The position numbers and the translations under genes are program-made. Source: Athripsodes cinereus (Eukaryota > Arthropoda > Insecta > Trichoptera > Leptoceridae). From it: a stretch of 64,000 bases of DNA. This document shows positions 22,581 to 34,684 of the stretch, piece by piece (position 1 is the first letter of the stretch; every line of letters begins with the position of its first letter). The stretch is taken from assembly GCA_947579605.1 (NCBI GenBank), contig OX388319.1:18117447-18181446 (forward strand), read 5' to 3'. Below the pieces are notes generated by a model. It was not told the DNA's origin. It did not search any database and saw nothing but the letters and a program-made list of their open reading frames with translations.

Positions 22581-25500
22581 TATAGGATATAACTCAAAAT
22601 ATTTTATGTATAGATTTTTTTTACAAAACAGCTTGTTATTTTTATAGGTGTGTATTGTGTTATAATTATATGATATAGGTATAAAAATAGATTTCAAAAA
22701 CTAAATCTCTTACCTGTCTAATCAAATTGTTCAATCCGTTCCAAAATTTTATCGATAGCTGCTGTATTTTGTTGAGGCGTTAGATTTTTTGAGCCGGCAC
22801 TGAGTTTTCATTTGAAATAATTTGCAACAAGAAGGAGTTTATTATGTCTAATACGAGGGAATATTGTATCTTTCAAGGTGGAAATTAATTTATTCGTGGG
22901 TGGAGATATAGTATATAATGTTATGATGATTTGCATATTAGATATAGTGCGTCCGACAAAAACTTGCATGTGGACTAATTGGATGGCTTAATTTTTCCAT
23001 TTAATTCTAGATATCCAGTATTTCATCAATGATTTTATTCTTCATTCAGCGAATATTTCAGGAATAGCCACCACCCACACCCTTCTTGTGAAATTCTTTG
23101 TTTATTTTATTTCAAAAATGTCTCAGGGTCTGTCTGAGAATCCTCTTGCATAAAATCTTATAGGTATCAACAATCAGTATGTCACCAAAACGGAGGTGGT
23201 GGTTGGTAGTTTGATAATAGTCTAAGAATCGAAATATCTCGGACTTGAGCCCTCTGGCTGCTGGCTTACTCCAACTTCACGTGTGGGTGTTTGGAGGCGT
23301 ATTTGAACTTTTTCAAAATCAGTGTGTCATCATTAAAAACAAAAATATGCTGTATGACACTAAAAGAAATATTAAACTCAAATAATAAAAAGTTAATTTA
23401 TTGTATTGTTTATCAATTATGTAATTACTGTACCTCCCGTTGTGCACAATTTCATAAGCTTCAAAGAAATATTTAAATATAAGTTTGCCAAATAAATGTG
23501 CTACCATTTGTAGTGAATGTCATAGAGTGAAAGAGATGTTTGTTTATCACGAGCGTCTATAAAGAGAAGGAGATGTTCATAATGTATGTACAATCAACAA
23601 TGATACATCGGATTCACTATAATTGTAAAATCTTAGTACCTACGAGTACATAGTGCGTGTTAAGTCAGCATCATTTATTATGAGTTGTATACAATTAATA
23701 TGTTTATGTTTGCATTCGCTTTCCTCTTTCTATTTATTAAATTGTTGTCACAATAACTTGTCAACGCAGATGGAAATATCATGCAACTAGTTTTATGCCA
23801 GACCTATTAATAGAAACTGCAAGAAAATCAATAGGTATGACATAGATTTGCATCTCAATTAAAGTTTTCGTAAATTTCCTACGACTACTTTCTGACCTTA
23901 TCTTTTTACTATCCCTGCACTCGGAGTGACTTCTTTTTGCGACATAATGCCCTGTTAGAAAATATATTTAGTAACGAAAAATGTATATTGTGACATGGAT
24001 CTTACATGTCATCAAAAACGCTGCAAAATAGAAAAATGTGTTTTTTTAATTAAAAAAAAACTGGTTATAGTGATCACTTACCGAAAAATCGTATTTTAAC
24101 CTAACAAAACTTGGTATTTTAGATTATTCATGATTCTTCGAAAATTCTCGATCAACTATCACAGAATCAACATAGAATATGGAGAGTTTTTTATTTGCTT
24201 TACAAACTTTTATTTGTACAATCGAAATGGATTTCTAAATTTATAGGATTGAATAAATATTGTAAGGTACATATATCTAAAATGGCAAATAATTAGAAAT
24301 TAATTAAATATAGATATTTTTGTAAACGAATGCGTGAAAAACTGTGTATTCATTTTAGGAATAAAACGTTAATAATTGGGAACATGAATCAATTTAAGTT
24401 AGTACAAATCTGAGTTTATCATAATAATAAAAAAGAAGAAGAATCATTTGGTTACGGGATTGATTTCCGGATAGAGCAAAATGAAAAATGGTATTTTTGA
24501 AATTCCTCTGGATCTAGGTGTTACATGTATGTATGCGTTTGGTGTATTGTACCTAGAAGAAGTTTCTGGACACCTCTGTTCAGCTTTTGTTCCACAATAT
24601 AATATGTACCTGTTGTTGAATATTGTATGTATATTTTCTTGTGTGGAAAAATTGTAAGTGTGTGGAAATTGAATCCGATAAATGGAAGTCCTCGGACTTC
24701 TGAGCTACCCGGGCGGTAGATAGGTCTCGTTCAATAATGTAATGTAATAATGTAATGTAATAATGTAATTTATCCGGCCTGAATATACTATTTGGCCGAT
24801 AACGATGATGACGATGTTTGAGGATTTGTTTCTTTTGGTGCCGTTTTATAGTTCTTCGACCGTCGTTTTATAGTTCGATCGACGCCGGCGAAAAAGGTGG
24901 CTTTCATTTAGGTATTAATTTTATAAAATTTGAGAGTATTGTTCTTGGATTCACAAACATTTTCAAGTTTGCAACCGTGGCCGGATGTCCGGTTGATCTT
25001 ACCGGATATCCATTATTCGGCACCCGGTAAAATTAGTATCTGTTACATCTTTAATAGGTGTATGAGAACGATAATAGTAAGTGTAAGTAAAATATACACC
25101 ACTTACCGCTTTAGGATCGTTATAGGTTTTACTACCAAATAAACTTTATGTTATCATACTCGTACCTACATAGCACATAATACAGAGGTGGGTACAGTTA
25201 ATTTAGAATTGAACTTCGTATGCATTATTTAATCCGTTAACAAAGGAATAACTTCGTTATTAGTTAATATTTGTAATTTTCTCAAAAAATATAATGTAAG
25301 TTACAGCTATATTTCTCATAAACATGGGATATGGTGAAAGAACTTTTAGATTTCATTCATTATAACTCTACTCAATGTACATAAATTGGGTCCATTTTTT
25401 TTCCAACGAGTGAAAATTTAATATCCCGTTTTATTTAGTGTTTGTTGGTTCAAGATGCGATTGTATTCAGTTTAAGTATAATCCGAGAAATTTGCGACGG

Positions 25501-26100
25501 GGATAGAAATTTGAAATTTTATTGTATCCAGCTTAACCGTAGAAATGCTTTTAACTTTAGTTAACACAATCGTTAATTTTTTGGAGGTTAACCCGAAGGT
25601 AACAAATTTCTAAATTTCATTAATTAACGATTAACAGATAAACGAGCCCAGTTATTACTAGAGTTGGTATAACAATATGTACATATAGTGGTGTTTACAT
25701 ATAAGTACGCGTATAATACTTTATTTCTATTGTAGAAAATTAGGCCTATTTCAAAATATATGTACCTATTCACTGAGATGGAATGTCATGTGAATTCACC
25801 CTATAATCTCGTACATCTCTTGGGAAGTTGAATCGAGTTTCTTCTGTTCATAGATGTTCTGTACATTTTTAGAACAGTAAAATTTCCTAGCTAGATATCA
25901 TTTTAAAATTTATACGAGATTTGTGATTCCTACTTTATTGAGGGCCATAACTTCCTAATCTGAGTTGAGAAAAATGTAAAATTTGAGGTAAAAAATATGA
26001 GGTAAGCGCCTGAGAGATAGAGTGAGTATCTAATACATTAGTGTTTACTATATAAGAAGAATGTGAAATGAAAGGTGGTGTAATAATTATGTATGATAAA
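22581..26100. other. AT-rich stretch without supported genes
   Basis: No gene-like frame. A 13-base tandem (AATAATGTAATGT, about three units, 24734-24770) follows a GC-richer segment (24660-24730) that may be the 3' end of a further retroposon. At 24975-25025 several CCGG/GGATATCC words form small palindromes of unknown meaning. Confidence 0.4.
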
Positions 26101-26592
26101 TTTAAAAAAAAAGATACGATGCTTTGGGCACGTGCAAAGAATGAAATTGGACATAATCCTCAACGCGAGCACAGGACAGAATTCAGCCTTCTTTACGCAG
26201 AGCGCTTCTGTGCCAATTGCGTCACCTCTTCCCACGACATTCCCTGCGCTGTGATGTCGTTGTAATAGGAACGGTGTATTGCGAAAGAAGAACGCCCGGG
26301 CCGACGGAACCCTTGCGGACAGAAAAAGGACATAATGACTAAAATTATGCACTTGCCTGACAGAAGTGTTCAGAGACGTGATCGTCCAAGGATCAAATGG
26401 CTAGATCCCACAGAACAGACCCTTAAAGATAGACACGTGCTGAGTACATTTAAAAGGAAAACATGCATGAAAAACTGCACGAATGTTTCAGAAACAAAAA
26501 GCGTGTGCAAGGGCAGGAATAAATGGCATTCAATCCTTTTCACCTACCACGCAAGGGAAGCAGCATTATGTGATAATGATGATGCGTCTTAA
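26101..26592 (+). pseudogene. RTE-like LINE ORF2 C-terminus, subfamily A, degraded
   Basis: The first part (26110-26150) reads like the LxWFGHVQRM motif after frameshifts. The open part, 26335-26592, contains RDRPRIKWLDPTEQTLKDRH, then CMKNCTNVSETKSVCKGRNK and a W. It aligns along its length with 38994-39194 (GRPRTTWLD ... LKDGRVLS ... NCMNVEEAKEVCKDRSVW), which defines subfamily A. It is diverged and broken, hence old. Confidence 0.65.
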
Positions 26593-27039
26593 TCAACATT
26601 AAGTTATGAACAGATATAGGAAGATACGGATATTGTTTGTAGGTTTACTTAGTTCCCCGTACAATGGGTAGGTGCTTATTTGTAAATGGGTATATTTAGG
26701 TATATTCTATTGTGTATGTATAAGTATGTACGTCCGTTTGTTGTGAAGCCTCTAAGTACAGCTGTTTATAATATTACCTACTATATGTGGAAGCAAAATA
26801 CACTATGTAGAATTTTGGTCAAAGTGATTTTGGATCATAGTTTTTATATCTTGTTTTGCTCTTTTTGATGGCATATTCACCTATATTGAAAATGGGTTAT
26901 ATTTTGTCATATCCATAAATAAAAAAAATGTTGTATCTTTTTCAAAAATCAAAACAACGCCATTTTAACACGACATTGTGTAAACTCTTAAAACAAGTGA
27001 GAGATATAACTAGTGATTCTGTATTAAAAAACATATGAA

Positions 27040-27200
27040 AATTAAGTTTTAGTTGTGGAAAGAATGAATGAGGACAGAATGACCAAGAAAATATATTTGG
27101 CTAAGGTTGTCCGAGGATCAAAAAGCAAGATTACATAAAACAAATTCCACAGGACGAGCACGCATGAGGAATTGTATGACTGAGACAGAAGCGAAAGGTG
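27040..27200 (+). pseudogene. RTE-like LINE ORF2 C-terminus, subfamily A, fragment
   Basis: VERMNEDRMTKKIYLAKV is readable from about 27053. After frameshifts, RARMRNCMTETEAK follows. This is the same protein region as at 26.1-26.6 kb and 38.97-39.21 kb, with an internal deletion. It is followed by AT-rich sequence and the perfect hairpin at 27289-27329. Confidence 0.55.
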
Positions 27201-27288
27201 AAATAAATAAAACAAATGTTTTATTCTACTATTCGATTTATTTATTTGATTGACAATATCCTAACAGTCGGAAAACGTCTGTCTCGTG

Positions 27289-27329
27289 AATAAATCTCGG
27301 AAATAAATGTTTTATTTCCGAGATTTATT
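27289..27329. repeat. Perfect 19-bp inverted repeat with 3-base loop
   Basis: AATAAATCTCGGAAATAAA (27289-27307), TGT, then its exact reverse complement (27311-27329). The next pair outward does not match. As RNA or cruciform DNA this is a stable hairpin. It is not part of any repeat family I can name. Confidence 0.85.
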
Positions 27330-28136
27330 TATGGAATTCTACTACTTAAACACTGACACAGTGAATAAAATGAAGCGAAATGTGTATGCAAGGATGGCGC
27401 TTGATTCTTTCTGCCTGCCCCACGAGCGAAGAGGCGTGATGGTATGTATGTATTTATGTAATTCAAATATCATTTTCATGAAAAATCTTTAAACGGCAAA
27501 ACTGAAAAATGTCGTCTTGTGACATAGTGAAGTTTCGCTCTGGCAACAAGTATAACAAGTATGTAGAGTACAGTACACACAAAGTATGCGAGAGAATTTA
27601 TAGCCGGAGGATGAGAACAAACCTTGGGTCGTAATAATAATTAAAGATAAGAACAAATGTGGACTTTATACATACATATCTACTTTACGTAGGTACCTAC
27701 ATACTATATGTAATACAGTTCACTTAATACTTAACTTAACAGTATATAGAAAATCTATATTGGAAAAACTATCTCTTTAAAATAGTCTTTAGTTATCAGT
27801 ACCCACCTTCTAGTACGAGTTTTTCTCATAACTAAATAGTTCGTGAAAGTGACATACTTTTTTGACGTTTTTTTTTTTGTGAAAACGATCAAGCACCGTT
27901 GGCGAGAAAAAATTGAAACTTTCTATTATCTTTTATATCATTTCATTTTATTTATTTACCAAGCGAATAAAGTCAAATAGCATATTTTACTAAATTGCAC
28001 AATACATCAATATTTAACCAATAAAGTTTGCGGATATTACAAAATAATCAGTGTGTTTATAAATGTATCAGAAAAAAACTAATATTTTAATCAACCCATA
28101 GGGTGACCCTCATCCCAAGATAACTCTTAATTTAAT

Positions 28137-29700
28137 TAAGACTATTCCCTCACGCCACACCCCAAGTGGGGTAGGCAGAGAGAGCGGAACGCTATATAGA
28201 TCTGTCCCTACATACCTCTTTCGCCTCCACTACATTTATGCAATCTCTCATGCACGCGTCGATTTCCCTTACTCATCATACGGTCGTCCTTGAAAATTTG
28301 ACTACGTGGTCAAGCTAGGTAGTTCTCGGACGCCCGCGCTTCCTCACACCCCTTCTTTCAGAATACTTAGAATATCCTCTTTGTCATCCTTTCCTGTCCA
28401 TTCGTTCCACATGTCCAAACCATTGCAATTCATTTACACGCATTCTATGTAGGGGGAAGTGTTAATGAACCGGACGTGTATTGAACCGGACATTTGCTGC
28501 TTAGATAAGATGCAAAATGTTTAAAGACAAATAATTTTACGTGTAGCAACACTGCGGATTCCAGGGGCTTCCATAATAATGACAGTTCGCTGTGAGTTGT
28601 ATTGTAGATGTGGTGATCTCCGGAATATTTTTGCTAAAAAAAGTATTTTTTCCCGTGATTTTGTGATTCTCCTACTTCGTAAGTATATTTATTTATTATA
28701 TTTGTTGTTTACTAATAATTATAAGACTATAATTAACTTCTAACTTACGTAAAAACATCAATCTAATATATCATTGTCTTCGAGTTATTAAGATTTTAAT
28801 CATAAAAGTCCTTGTGTCATGAACTGGACACACATTTGTGCTATGAAGTGGACGTCCAGTTCATGGCACATTCGGTGTCCAATTCAATACACATCAATAA
28901 ATTACAAGACTTTTTTGTAATATAATATGCATATAGATGTATTCAATTAGGTATTGTATATTATTATTAAATTGTTAAGTTATGAAATTTAATTTGCAAA
29001 TATGGATTTAATTTTAACCTAATTTTGTAAAAAAAAATATTGCAGAAGATGAATCCCACTCCATTAAAACGAGAAAGAGTTAGTTGCGAAAAAATTGAAG
29101 AAGCTGTCCAGGAAGTAAATATTTAGATATATACGTACTCAAATATTCCACATTTTTTATATTATTTTATAAACATTAAATTCGTTAGGTATCTTCTAAC
29201 TGTTAATTGCTTTTTTTTTCTTTTACATACAATATTTTTCATATGTGTGTGTATTTTCGTTTTAAATAATACTTTTAACATAGTTGTTTGTATTTTAGAT
29301 TTTAATAATAACATTTTATGAACATAAATGAGTTTAATTTTTAATGTCCACTTCATAACACGCAGCGTCCAGTTCAATACCCATGTGCAATGAACCGGAC
29401 AAAATTTATATATTTTTCGAACCTCTATAAATCCATATCTGAAAATATTTTGATATAATAATGTTTGAAGAAATTAAAGATTATAAAATTCCCTTTCTAA
29501 TGATGTATGATATGACTGTGAGATGTTTATGGTAAAAAAAATATTTGCATTCGAACAAAAATGTCCGGTTCATTAACACTTCCCCCTACAACACTCCTCT
29601 TGCATCCGCTTATTTTCATAATATCCTCATTCCTCACTCTAAGATCACGCAACGTTCTACCATCCATTCTCTTCAGCTATCGCATCAGCGATAAATAAAG
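28137..29700 (-). pseudogene. RTE-like LINE ORF2 C-terminus, subfamily A, split by a DNA transposon
   Basis: On the - strand the 29589-29700 piece reads KRMDGRTLRDLRVRNEDIMK, and the 28137-28449 piece continues with RMRVNELQWFGHVERMDRK and, after frameshifts, the GRPR...LKD...NCMNVEEAKEV-type end. The two parts join when the 1135-bp TA-flanked element (28452-29586) is removed. A single protein region interrupted by a younger transposon gives a relative age order. Confidence 0.75.
28452..29586 (+). mobile_element. TA-flanked DNA transposon E1 (pogo/Tigger-like, non-autonomous)
   Basis: 24-bp perfect terminal inverted repeats (28452-28475 and 29563-29586; start GGGGGAAGTGTTAATGAACC), flanked by TA on both sides (28450-28451, 29587-29588). 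The TIR core (ATGAACCGGAC) and variants (GAACTGGAC, GAAGTGGAC) recur several times inside each end. A short exon-like remnant survives: acceptor TATTGCAG at about 29038-29045, ATG at 29049, MNPTPLKRERVSCEKIEEAV, donor-like GTAAAT at 29114. This resembles the start of a pogo-type transposase before its helix-turn-helix. It is probably an internal-deletion derivative. Confidence 0.85.
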
Positions 29701-30244
29701 TTATTAATTGAATAAAACATAATTTGGGATGACTGTTAACACCAAAATGCAAGGGACAGATAGAGCGACTTTCAGTGCCTTTATGGCTAGTCTAGTGAAA
29801 TCTGATAGTTAATTACATTTTTAAATATTTTTTCAGAATAACATGTCAGACCTTGTTACAAAAATCGTCTCTCATATAATATATAATATTGAAACAAAAA
29901 ATAAACAAATAATAAAATCTTGGTAATTTATAAGTATTTCAAAAATAATGTTCAAGCATTTACGAATGATGAGAAAACCATTTGTTATTATGGCAGTTAT
30001 GAGAAATAATAAGAGAAATCATAAAATTGGTAATTTGGCAATAATTTATTAAATATACTATATTTCAGAATGATGGTTGGTTTGCCAATGCACAGTTGAG
30101 ATTAGGTAGAATGATCATTATTCAAGTCTCAAAGAGAATAATGATAATATTGATGGGAGGATGTTGTAGACTAATCTTCTCTAATCTTCCAAGAGATGTA
30201 TTGGAAACGAAACATTATCCATCAAGCACAACCTTCAACACAGA

Positions 30245-30445
30245 AATTAGGTATATTTCAGAATAATCATCCACTGAAAATATTGTTATTCTTCAAATCT
30301 CATCGTTATATTGAATGAATGCCACCCATATTGAACGTCTTATATTTTTTTATTGGCATAGAGAAAAAACAAACACATTTTCATTACGTGCAATATTAGT
30401 CCTCTGGTGACCCCACTTTTGGGATGTGCCATGATGATATAGTAC
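30245..30445 (-). repeat. MITE-like repeat X, copy on - strand
   Basis: On the - strand: ATGATATAGT start region, CATCCCAAAAGTGGGG, a ~90-base core, then the GTTCAATATGGGTGGC-like block. It matches the + copy that starts right after it, so the two are arranged head to head. Confidence 0.6.
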
Positions 30446-30446
30446 G

Positions 30447-30706
30447 ACTACTATAATATCATCACAATAGATCCCACAAGTGGGTAGCTAGCAGACTAAC
30501 TGCATGTAATAAACATGTAAGCTGTACTCTCCGTACCAACAAAAAATAAGACATTCAGGATGGGTGGTAAACCTCATTGCTCAGTTTAAGATGTAAACAA
30601 CTTTTAATTTTTAACACCTGCTTTTTAAAGGACACTAAAAAACTTATGGAAAAGAGTGGGAGACCTATTCGTTGCCGGATGCTCCCCGGAATAAAATGGT
30701 ATAGTA
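30447..30706 (+). repeat. MITE-like repeat X, copy on + strand
   Basis: The best-preserved copy for reading the family. Start GACTACTATAATATCATCAC; CCCACAAGTGGGTAGCTAGC; AACATGTAAGC; ACATTCAGGATGGGTGGTAA; ACACCTGCTTTTTAAAGGAC; end AATAAAATGGTATAGTA. Start and end form short inverted repeats (TACTACTATACCAT). The 3' end is interrupted by transposon E2, with the residual TAGTAGTAGTATA after 31852. No coding capacity. Confidence 0.7.
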
Positions 30707-31849
30707 GGGGAGAGTGGTGTCGAAAGTACCAAAATTGACATTTTGATTTCCAGACGAATTATTTACTGGTAAAATTAGATGATTTTTTTTTACATGAATT
30801 GTTCCACATATTTAGAAGGCATGTACATAGTAAAAAGAAGACCATAAGTACAAAAATATTGTTTTATTTACAAAATTAAAATATCGGAAAACTGTTACAA
30901 TTGACACCCATATGGTGTCAATTGTAACAACCATGGTGGCAATTGTAACAGTGAAAAAAAATCAAATGTGAGTAAGAAAATTTAAATGATATTCAATTCA
31001 ATTGAATTTAAAATATTTTAAATAATGCATATTGAATTAAACAAACACAATATAAAAATATTATTACCTACATACACGGGAATGTGTATTATAAATGGGA
31101 ATATGTCATTTTTGGATACTTCATAATAAAGTTTCGCTGCTAGTTCACAGTAATTAGCCAGTTTTTTTCCAAATAATTTGAAAACACTCTGCCATTGCCA
31201 TTTTTGTGTTTCATGTATCTATGGAGAGGTACGTGAATATCTCGAAATATTTTTGCCGCCTTTCTGACTGAAATATTTTCTTTTTTTACAAAGCTAATAG
31301 CCTTTTCAAAAAAAAATCTTTCCATGCCGTTGCCCTACTCGTTTTTCTTTCCCTAGGCTTGACCATTTAAAACCTAGAATTACAAAATTTGTTTAAAATA
31401 TTATATGTGTAACAAATGATTCTCTCGAAGGTGTCGGTTGTAACATGTTACAATCGACACCATTCGTGGTGTTACAATTGCGACCATGCGTCACATTCAC
31501 CTAATTTTAGGTTATATTTTAGAATATCAAAAAAGACGCAAAAATATACACATATCATATAAAAAGACAGTATTATGTATACTTATGAATATTTACACAC
31601 TTGTAAACACGTACGATTACACTGATATCAATGTATAACTCTTGGATGATTTTTTTACTTCACAATGCTAAATTCAGCAATCGCCCATTGTGTCGATAAT
31701 GTCAAACTGACCGAAAAACAAAATGGTTTCCTTGATGAATTTCGATCTCGTCTATCAGTGGCGCTGCTTGTATGAACGAACGATGAGTACTTAAAAAATT
31801 AAGGCGACTGTTCCAATCGACACCTGTTACTTTCGACACCACCCTCCCC
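30707..31849 (-). mobile_element. TA-flanked DNA transposon E2 (pogo-like, defective)
   Basis: 22-bp terminal inverted repeats with one mismatch (30707-30728, 31828-31849; start GGGGAGAGTGGTGTCGAAAG), TA on both sides (30705-30706, 31850-31851). Motifs of the type GTGTC(A/G)ATTGTAACA recur near both ends (about 30890-30955 and 31430-31490), several as inverted pairs. It carries a broken transposase N-terminus on the - strand. It is inserted in the 3' end of a repeat X copy and is therefore younger than that copy. Confidence 0.88.
31140..31366 (-). pseudogene. Pogo-type transposase N-terminus (psq/CENP-B-like HTH), frameshifted
   Basis: On the - strand an ATG at 31366 starts MVKPRERKTSRATAW. 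One frameshift at or near a T8 run then moves to FEKAISFVKKENISVRKAAK followed by IFRDIHVP and LHRYMK. A basic start, Trp, then AI..V....SVRKAAK.F.VP..-L is the psq-type helix-turn-helix that binds the TIR in pogo/Tigger transposases. The CENP-B-type second HTH and the DDE domain are absent. Confidence 0.75.
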
Positions 31850-31851
31850 TA

Positions 31852-32479
31852 GTATTAGTAGTAGTATAATATTAAATTAAAATTACTTCTACTTCTAATA
31901 TAGGTACCTACCATCGCGGAAAATCCCACAAACTAAAATACTTTTATATATACCTAAGGATACAAATTGGTATCTCTGTAACTTTATCCGATGACAATTT
32001 TAAGTCAGACATTAAAGTTTTGACAACTCTGGATGATGGAATGTCAGTAAAGAAAGGTGAAAAGTGAAATCTTATGTTTAAATAACATACAAATATCAAA
32101 GGGTTGTAAATACAAGAATGTACCTACTATTGGTAAGTGTTTGACAACTTAGTTACGGTTACGGCCGGTTCCATAAAAAAGTCTATTTAAATTTTCACGT
32201 AATAAACTTCTTTTAGTAACCATAGTAACTAATAGAATTATGATATCTCGGACTTTATCTTAAAGGGAATTTATTTTCATGGAACCTGAAGTAAGTTGTT
32301 TAATCTTTAAGGATGCCAGATATCGCACTCGGCATTCTTAGGGAGCGATTTAATCCATTTCTATAAAAACAAGCTATATCTTAATCCAACTGAGCGTGTT
32401 ATTTACTAAAATGCTCAATACGAGCCTCTCAAATACTTTTCTTTTGTTTCCCCTAATTTAAATTATGAAAACTCGGCGT
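31852..32479. other. AT-rich spacer, no gene seen
   Basis: It holds the residual end of repeat X (TAGTAGTAGTATA) and otherwise unremarkable AT-rich sequence. Confidence 0.4.
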
Positions 32480-33008
32480 CCTAGTTGTTGGCAGTTAGGC
32501 TGTTTGATATTTCCTCCGCTAGGGGCGTCGAGACGACTGGAGGGCGTGCGCAATACATCTAGTGTCAGCCGGAAAATCGTGGGGGTTGGACGCTTTCACA
32601 GAGCGTTATCCCGTCTTTAATTGAGCGAAACCCCTCCGAAATATACAATAGACACTGAGAAAAAATCAAGTATTTAACGCTAAATAACGTTTGGACACAT
32701 AAAGCAAACGTTCAGCGCCTATAATTCACGAAATATTACAAAATTTTTCGTCTTTATCTTGTGATAAGGTACAGCTTATTTTCTCACATTGAGTTGTTTA
32801 GTTCCGGAGCAAGTAGGCTTTGTCGCGTAGCTTAGTATATAACATTTAATAAAATTATTTATATTACACGCTACATAGTATACTCTAGATTCGTAGGAAA
32901 TAGAGTTTTGGTGTTTCCCTGAGTTTATGGTTCAATTCCAAGCGGGACACTGTGATTTTAAGTCACTTATCTCGTCGGGAAATTTAGAATTACGTTCACT
33001 GTGTATTT
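32480..33008 (+). promoter_or_regulatory. Candidate promoter and 5' UTR of a + strand gene
   Basis: A local GC-rich patch (for example GGGGCGTCGAGACGACTGGA near 32521 and AGTGTCAGCCGGAAAATCG near 32561) stands out against the AT-rich surroundings and carries no TE signature. It leads into AT-rich sequence with TATATAAC-like words near 32837 and ends at a strong splice donor, CAACAAAC|GTAAGT at 33031. That combination is what an insect promoter plus first exon would look like. No transcript evidence exists here. Confidence 0.3.
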
Positions 33009-33030
33009 ATGTCAACGAGTTTCAACAAAC
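33009..33030 (+). CDS. Possible first coding exon of a membrane-protein gene
   Basis: ATG at 33009 reads MSTSFNK plus one base before the donor GTAAGT. One base of overhang fits the candidate exon at 41510-41611, which opens with two bases. The start context is weak (T at -3). The call depends entirely on splice signals and phase. Confidence 0.25.
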
Positions 33031-33594
33031 GTAAGTGTCACTTTTATCTTTATTTCCTTAATCCTGCTTTTGTATTATGACGTATGTCATGTTTTCTTAT
33101 GTATTTATGTTTTGAGTTTGTTTACGTAATGCTTGTGTTGTTTTGATGAAATTTGGTGTGACTGAATGAACGGAAAAGGTTTATTTTGTTTGTGATGTTT
33201 ACTTCATGAAGGGTTGTTCTATTTTCCATGGATTGAATGCACGTGCTTACCACCTCAGTGTTACATTCCGTATTCGACTGCGAGTCTTTAATCCGTTCTA
33301 ACCTACATATTCCATGTTGCAAATTGCCTATGCAATTTCGTATGAATATTTCAATTTAACTGCGTCTACGGAGGGATAAGTCGTAAAAGCATTCCTCCAA
33401 GAAATTTAATATTAAATATTTAATTTCAAGAATTTGTATGTTCTATTATTTTTTATTCCTTATTGGAAAGGTGTATTATGAAATTTTAATATATTGTATA
33501 TAATTAATAAGATATATATTTTCTTAAAATTCTAGGAATATTTAGTTGTTCACAATTTAATGCCAATAATACCTATGTATTAAATTAAATTTTG

Positions 33595-33730
33595 GATTAG
33601 TTGGAAAAGATCGCGCCTTTGTGATAAACTCGCTCTCTGTATATTAATTGTATCTAACTTGAATGTATACCTTTTATGTAATTGTTTGTAATAATACCTA
33701 CAGTAAAGAATGAATAAATAAATAAAATAA
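33595..33730 (+). repeat. 5'-truncated LINE, 3' tail copy 2
   Basis: Same tail as at 2840-2999: TTAGTTGGAAAAGATCGC, loop, GTGAT, AACTCGCTCTCTGTA, then CTTGAATGTATACC, TTTTATGTAATTG, ACAGTAAAGAATGAATAAA and an AATA array. The hairpin keeps pairing through a G-U pair. Nothing of ORF2 remains upstream. Confidence 0.7.
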
Positions 33731-33784
33731 ATTTGATAGGAAGAAACGCAAAAAATATATAATTGAATAAATAAGTTGGAGTAC

Positions 33785-33870
33785 GTCAGCAGTGAGATCG
33801 AACCTGGGAACTCTCTTTTAGAGTTCTAGATTGTACCATCACAAGGATGACTTTCGTGGTTCAATTTCAT
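33785..33870 (-). mobile_element. tRNA-like (SINE) fragment
   Basis: On the - strand an anticodon-arm-like hairpin (GAACTC, 7-base loop TAAAAGA, GAGTTC) is followed by CCCAGGTTCGATCTC, a B-box-like word, with GATGGTACAATC in D-arm position. T-arm and acceptor stems are not intact, so it is not called a tRNA gene. Confidence 0.35.
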
Positions 33871-34684
33871 ATTGTCTTTCTCTTAGCGAAATTTTCATTT
33901 TAACTGATAAATAATAATTATTTTATATAAAATTGATATATGAAAGGTATTGAGCGAATTTATAAACACACGTACAAACAAAAAAAATCCTTCACTATGT
34001 ATAAGAATTAAAAATATTTTACATATGAATTTTTTTCGGTAATTATTTCTGTCATCCTGTATTTCGTAGCTATCGGAGAATATAAATAAAAAAATACACT
34101 TATATCCCTATTAACTTGTCGATAAATGGAAAACAAAAAAACTACGTGTGGTTGCTGGTTGGCTGGTTGTTTGGCTGGGAATAAAAAAATACTTCAATCA
34201 ATTTTTTTGATCAGAAAATTCATTGAAAGTTAAAACAAGATTGTGTCAAACATGTTTCACATTATTTTTAATAACGTAAACATCTGGTAAATTATTTATT
34301 ATCTCGTCTATGAAACCAGTTATTTAATAACTCAAAATTAATGCATCATGTTGAATTTTCGAATATAAATTTCATACCAAAAATACACGAGGAAATAAAT
34401 ATTTTCCTTGATAAGAGTTGACAATTAGCGACAAACTAATTAAAATAAAAATATTACAAGTATAATATAATATGTGTTTAATGAATCATGTTTAAACAGG
34501 TTATAATAATTGCTATCGTTTCTTGAGAAACACTTTTTCATTGGTTGGAACAAACTGTCTCCGAATAATAAGCTAAGAGGCAATTGGAGAAGGTTTCAGA
34601 AAGTTGCTGAAAAAGTGTTTCAGATAAAGGATTTACTTGTTCTTGAGCTTTTTGTGAGTAAGCAGCGCCAATCAAATTGTTTAT

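Noticed and set aside
24975..25025. Palindromic CCGG/GGATATCC words as an operator or origin
   Set aside because: No repeat partner or context; may be chance in a GC-richer patch.
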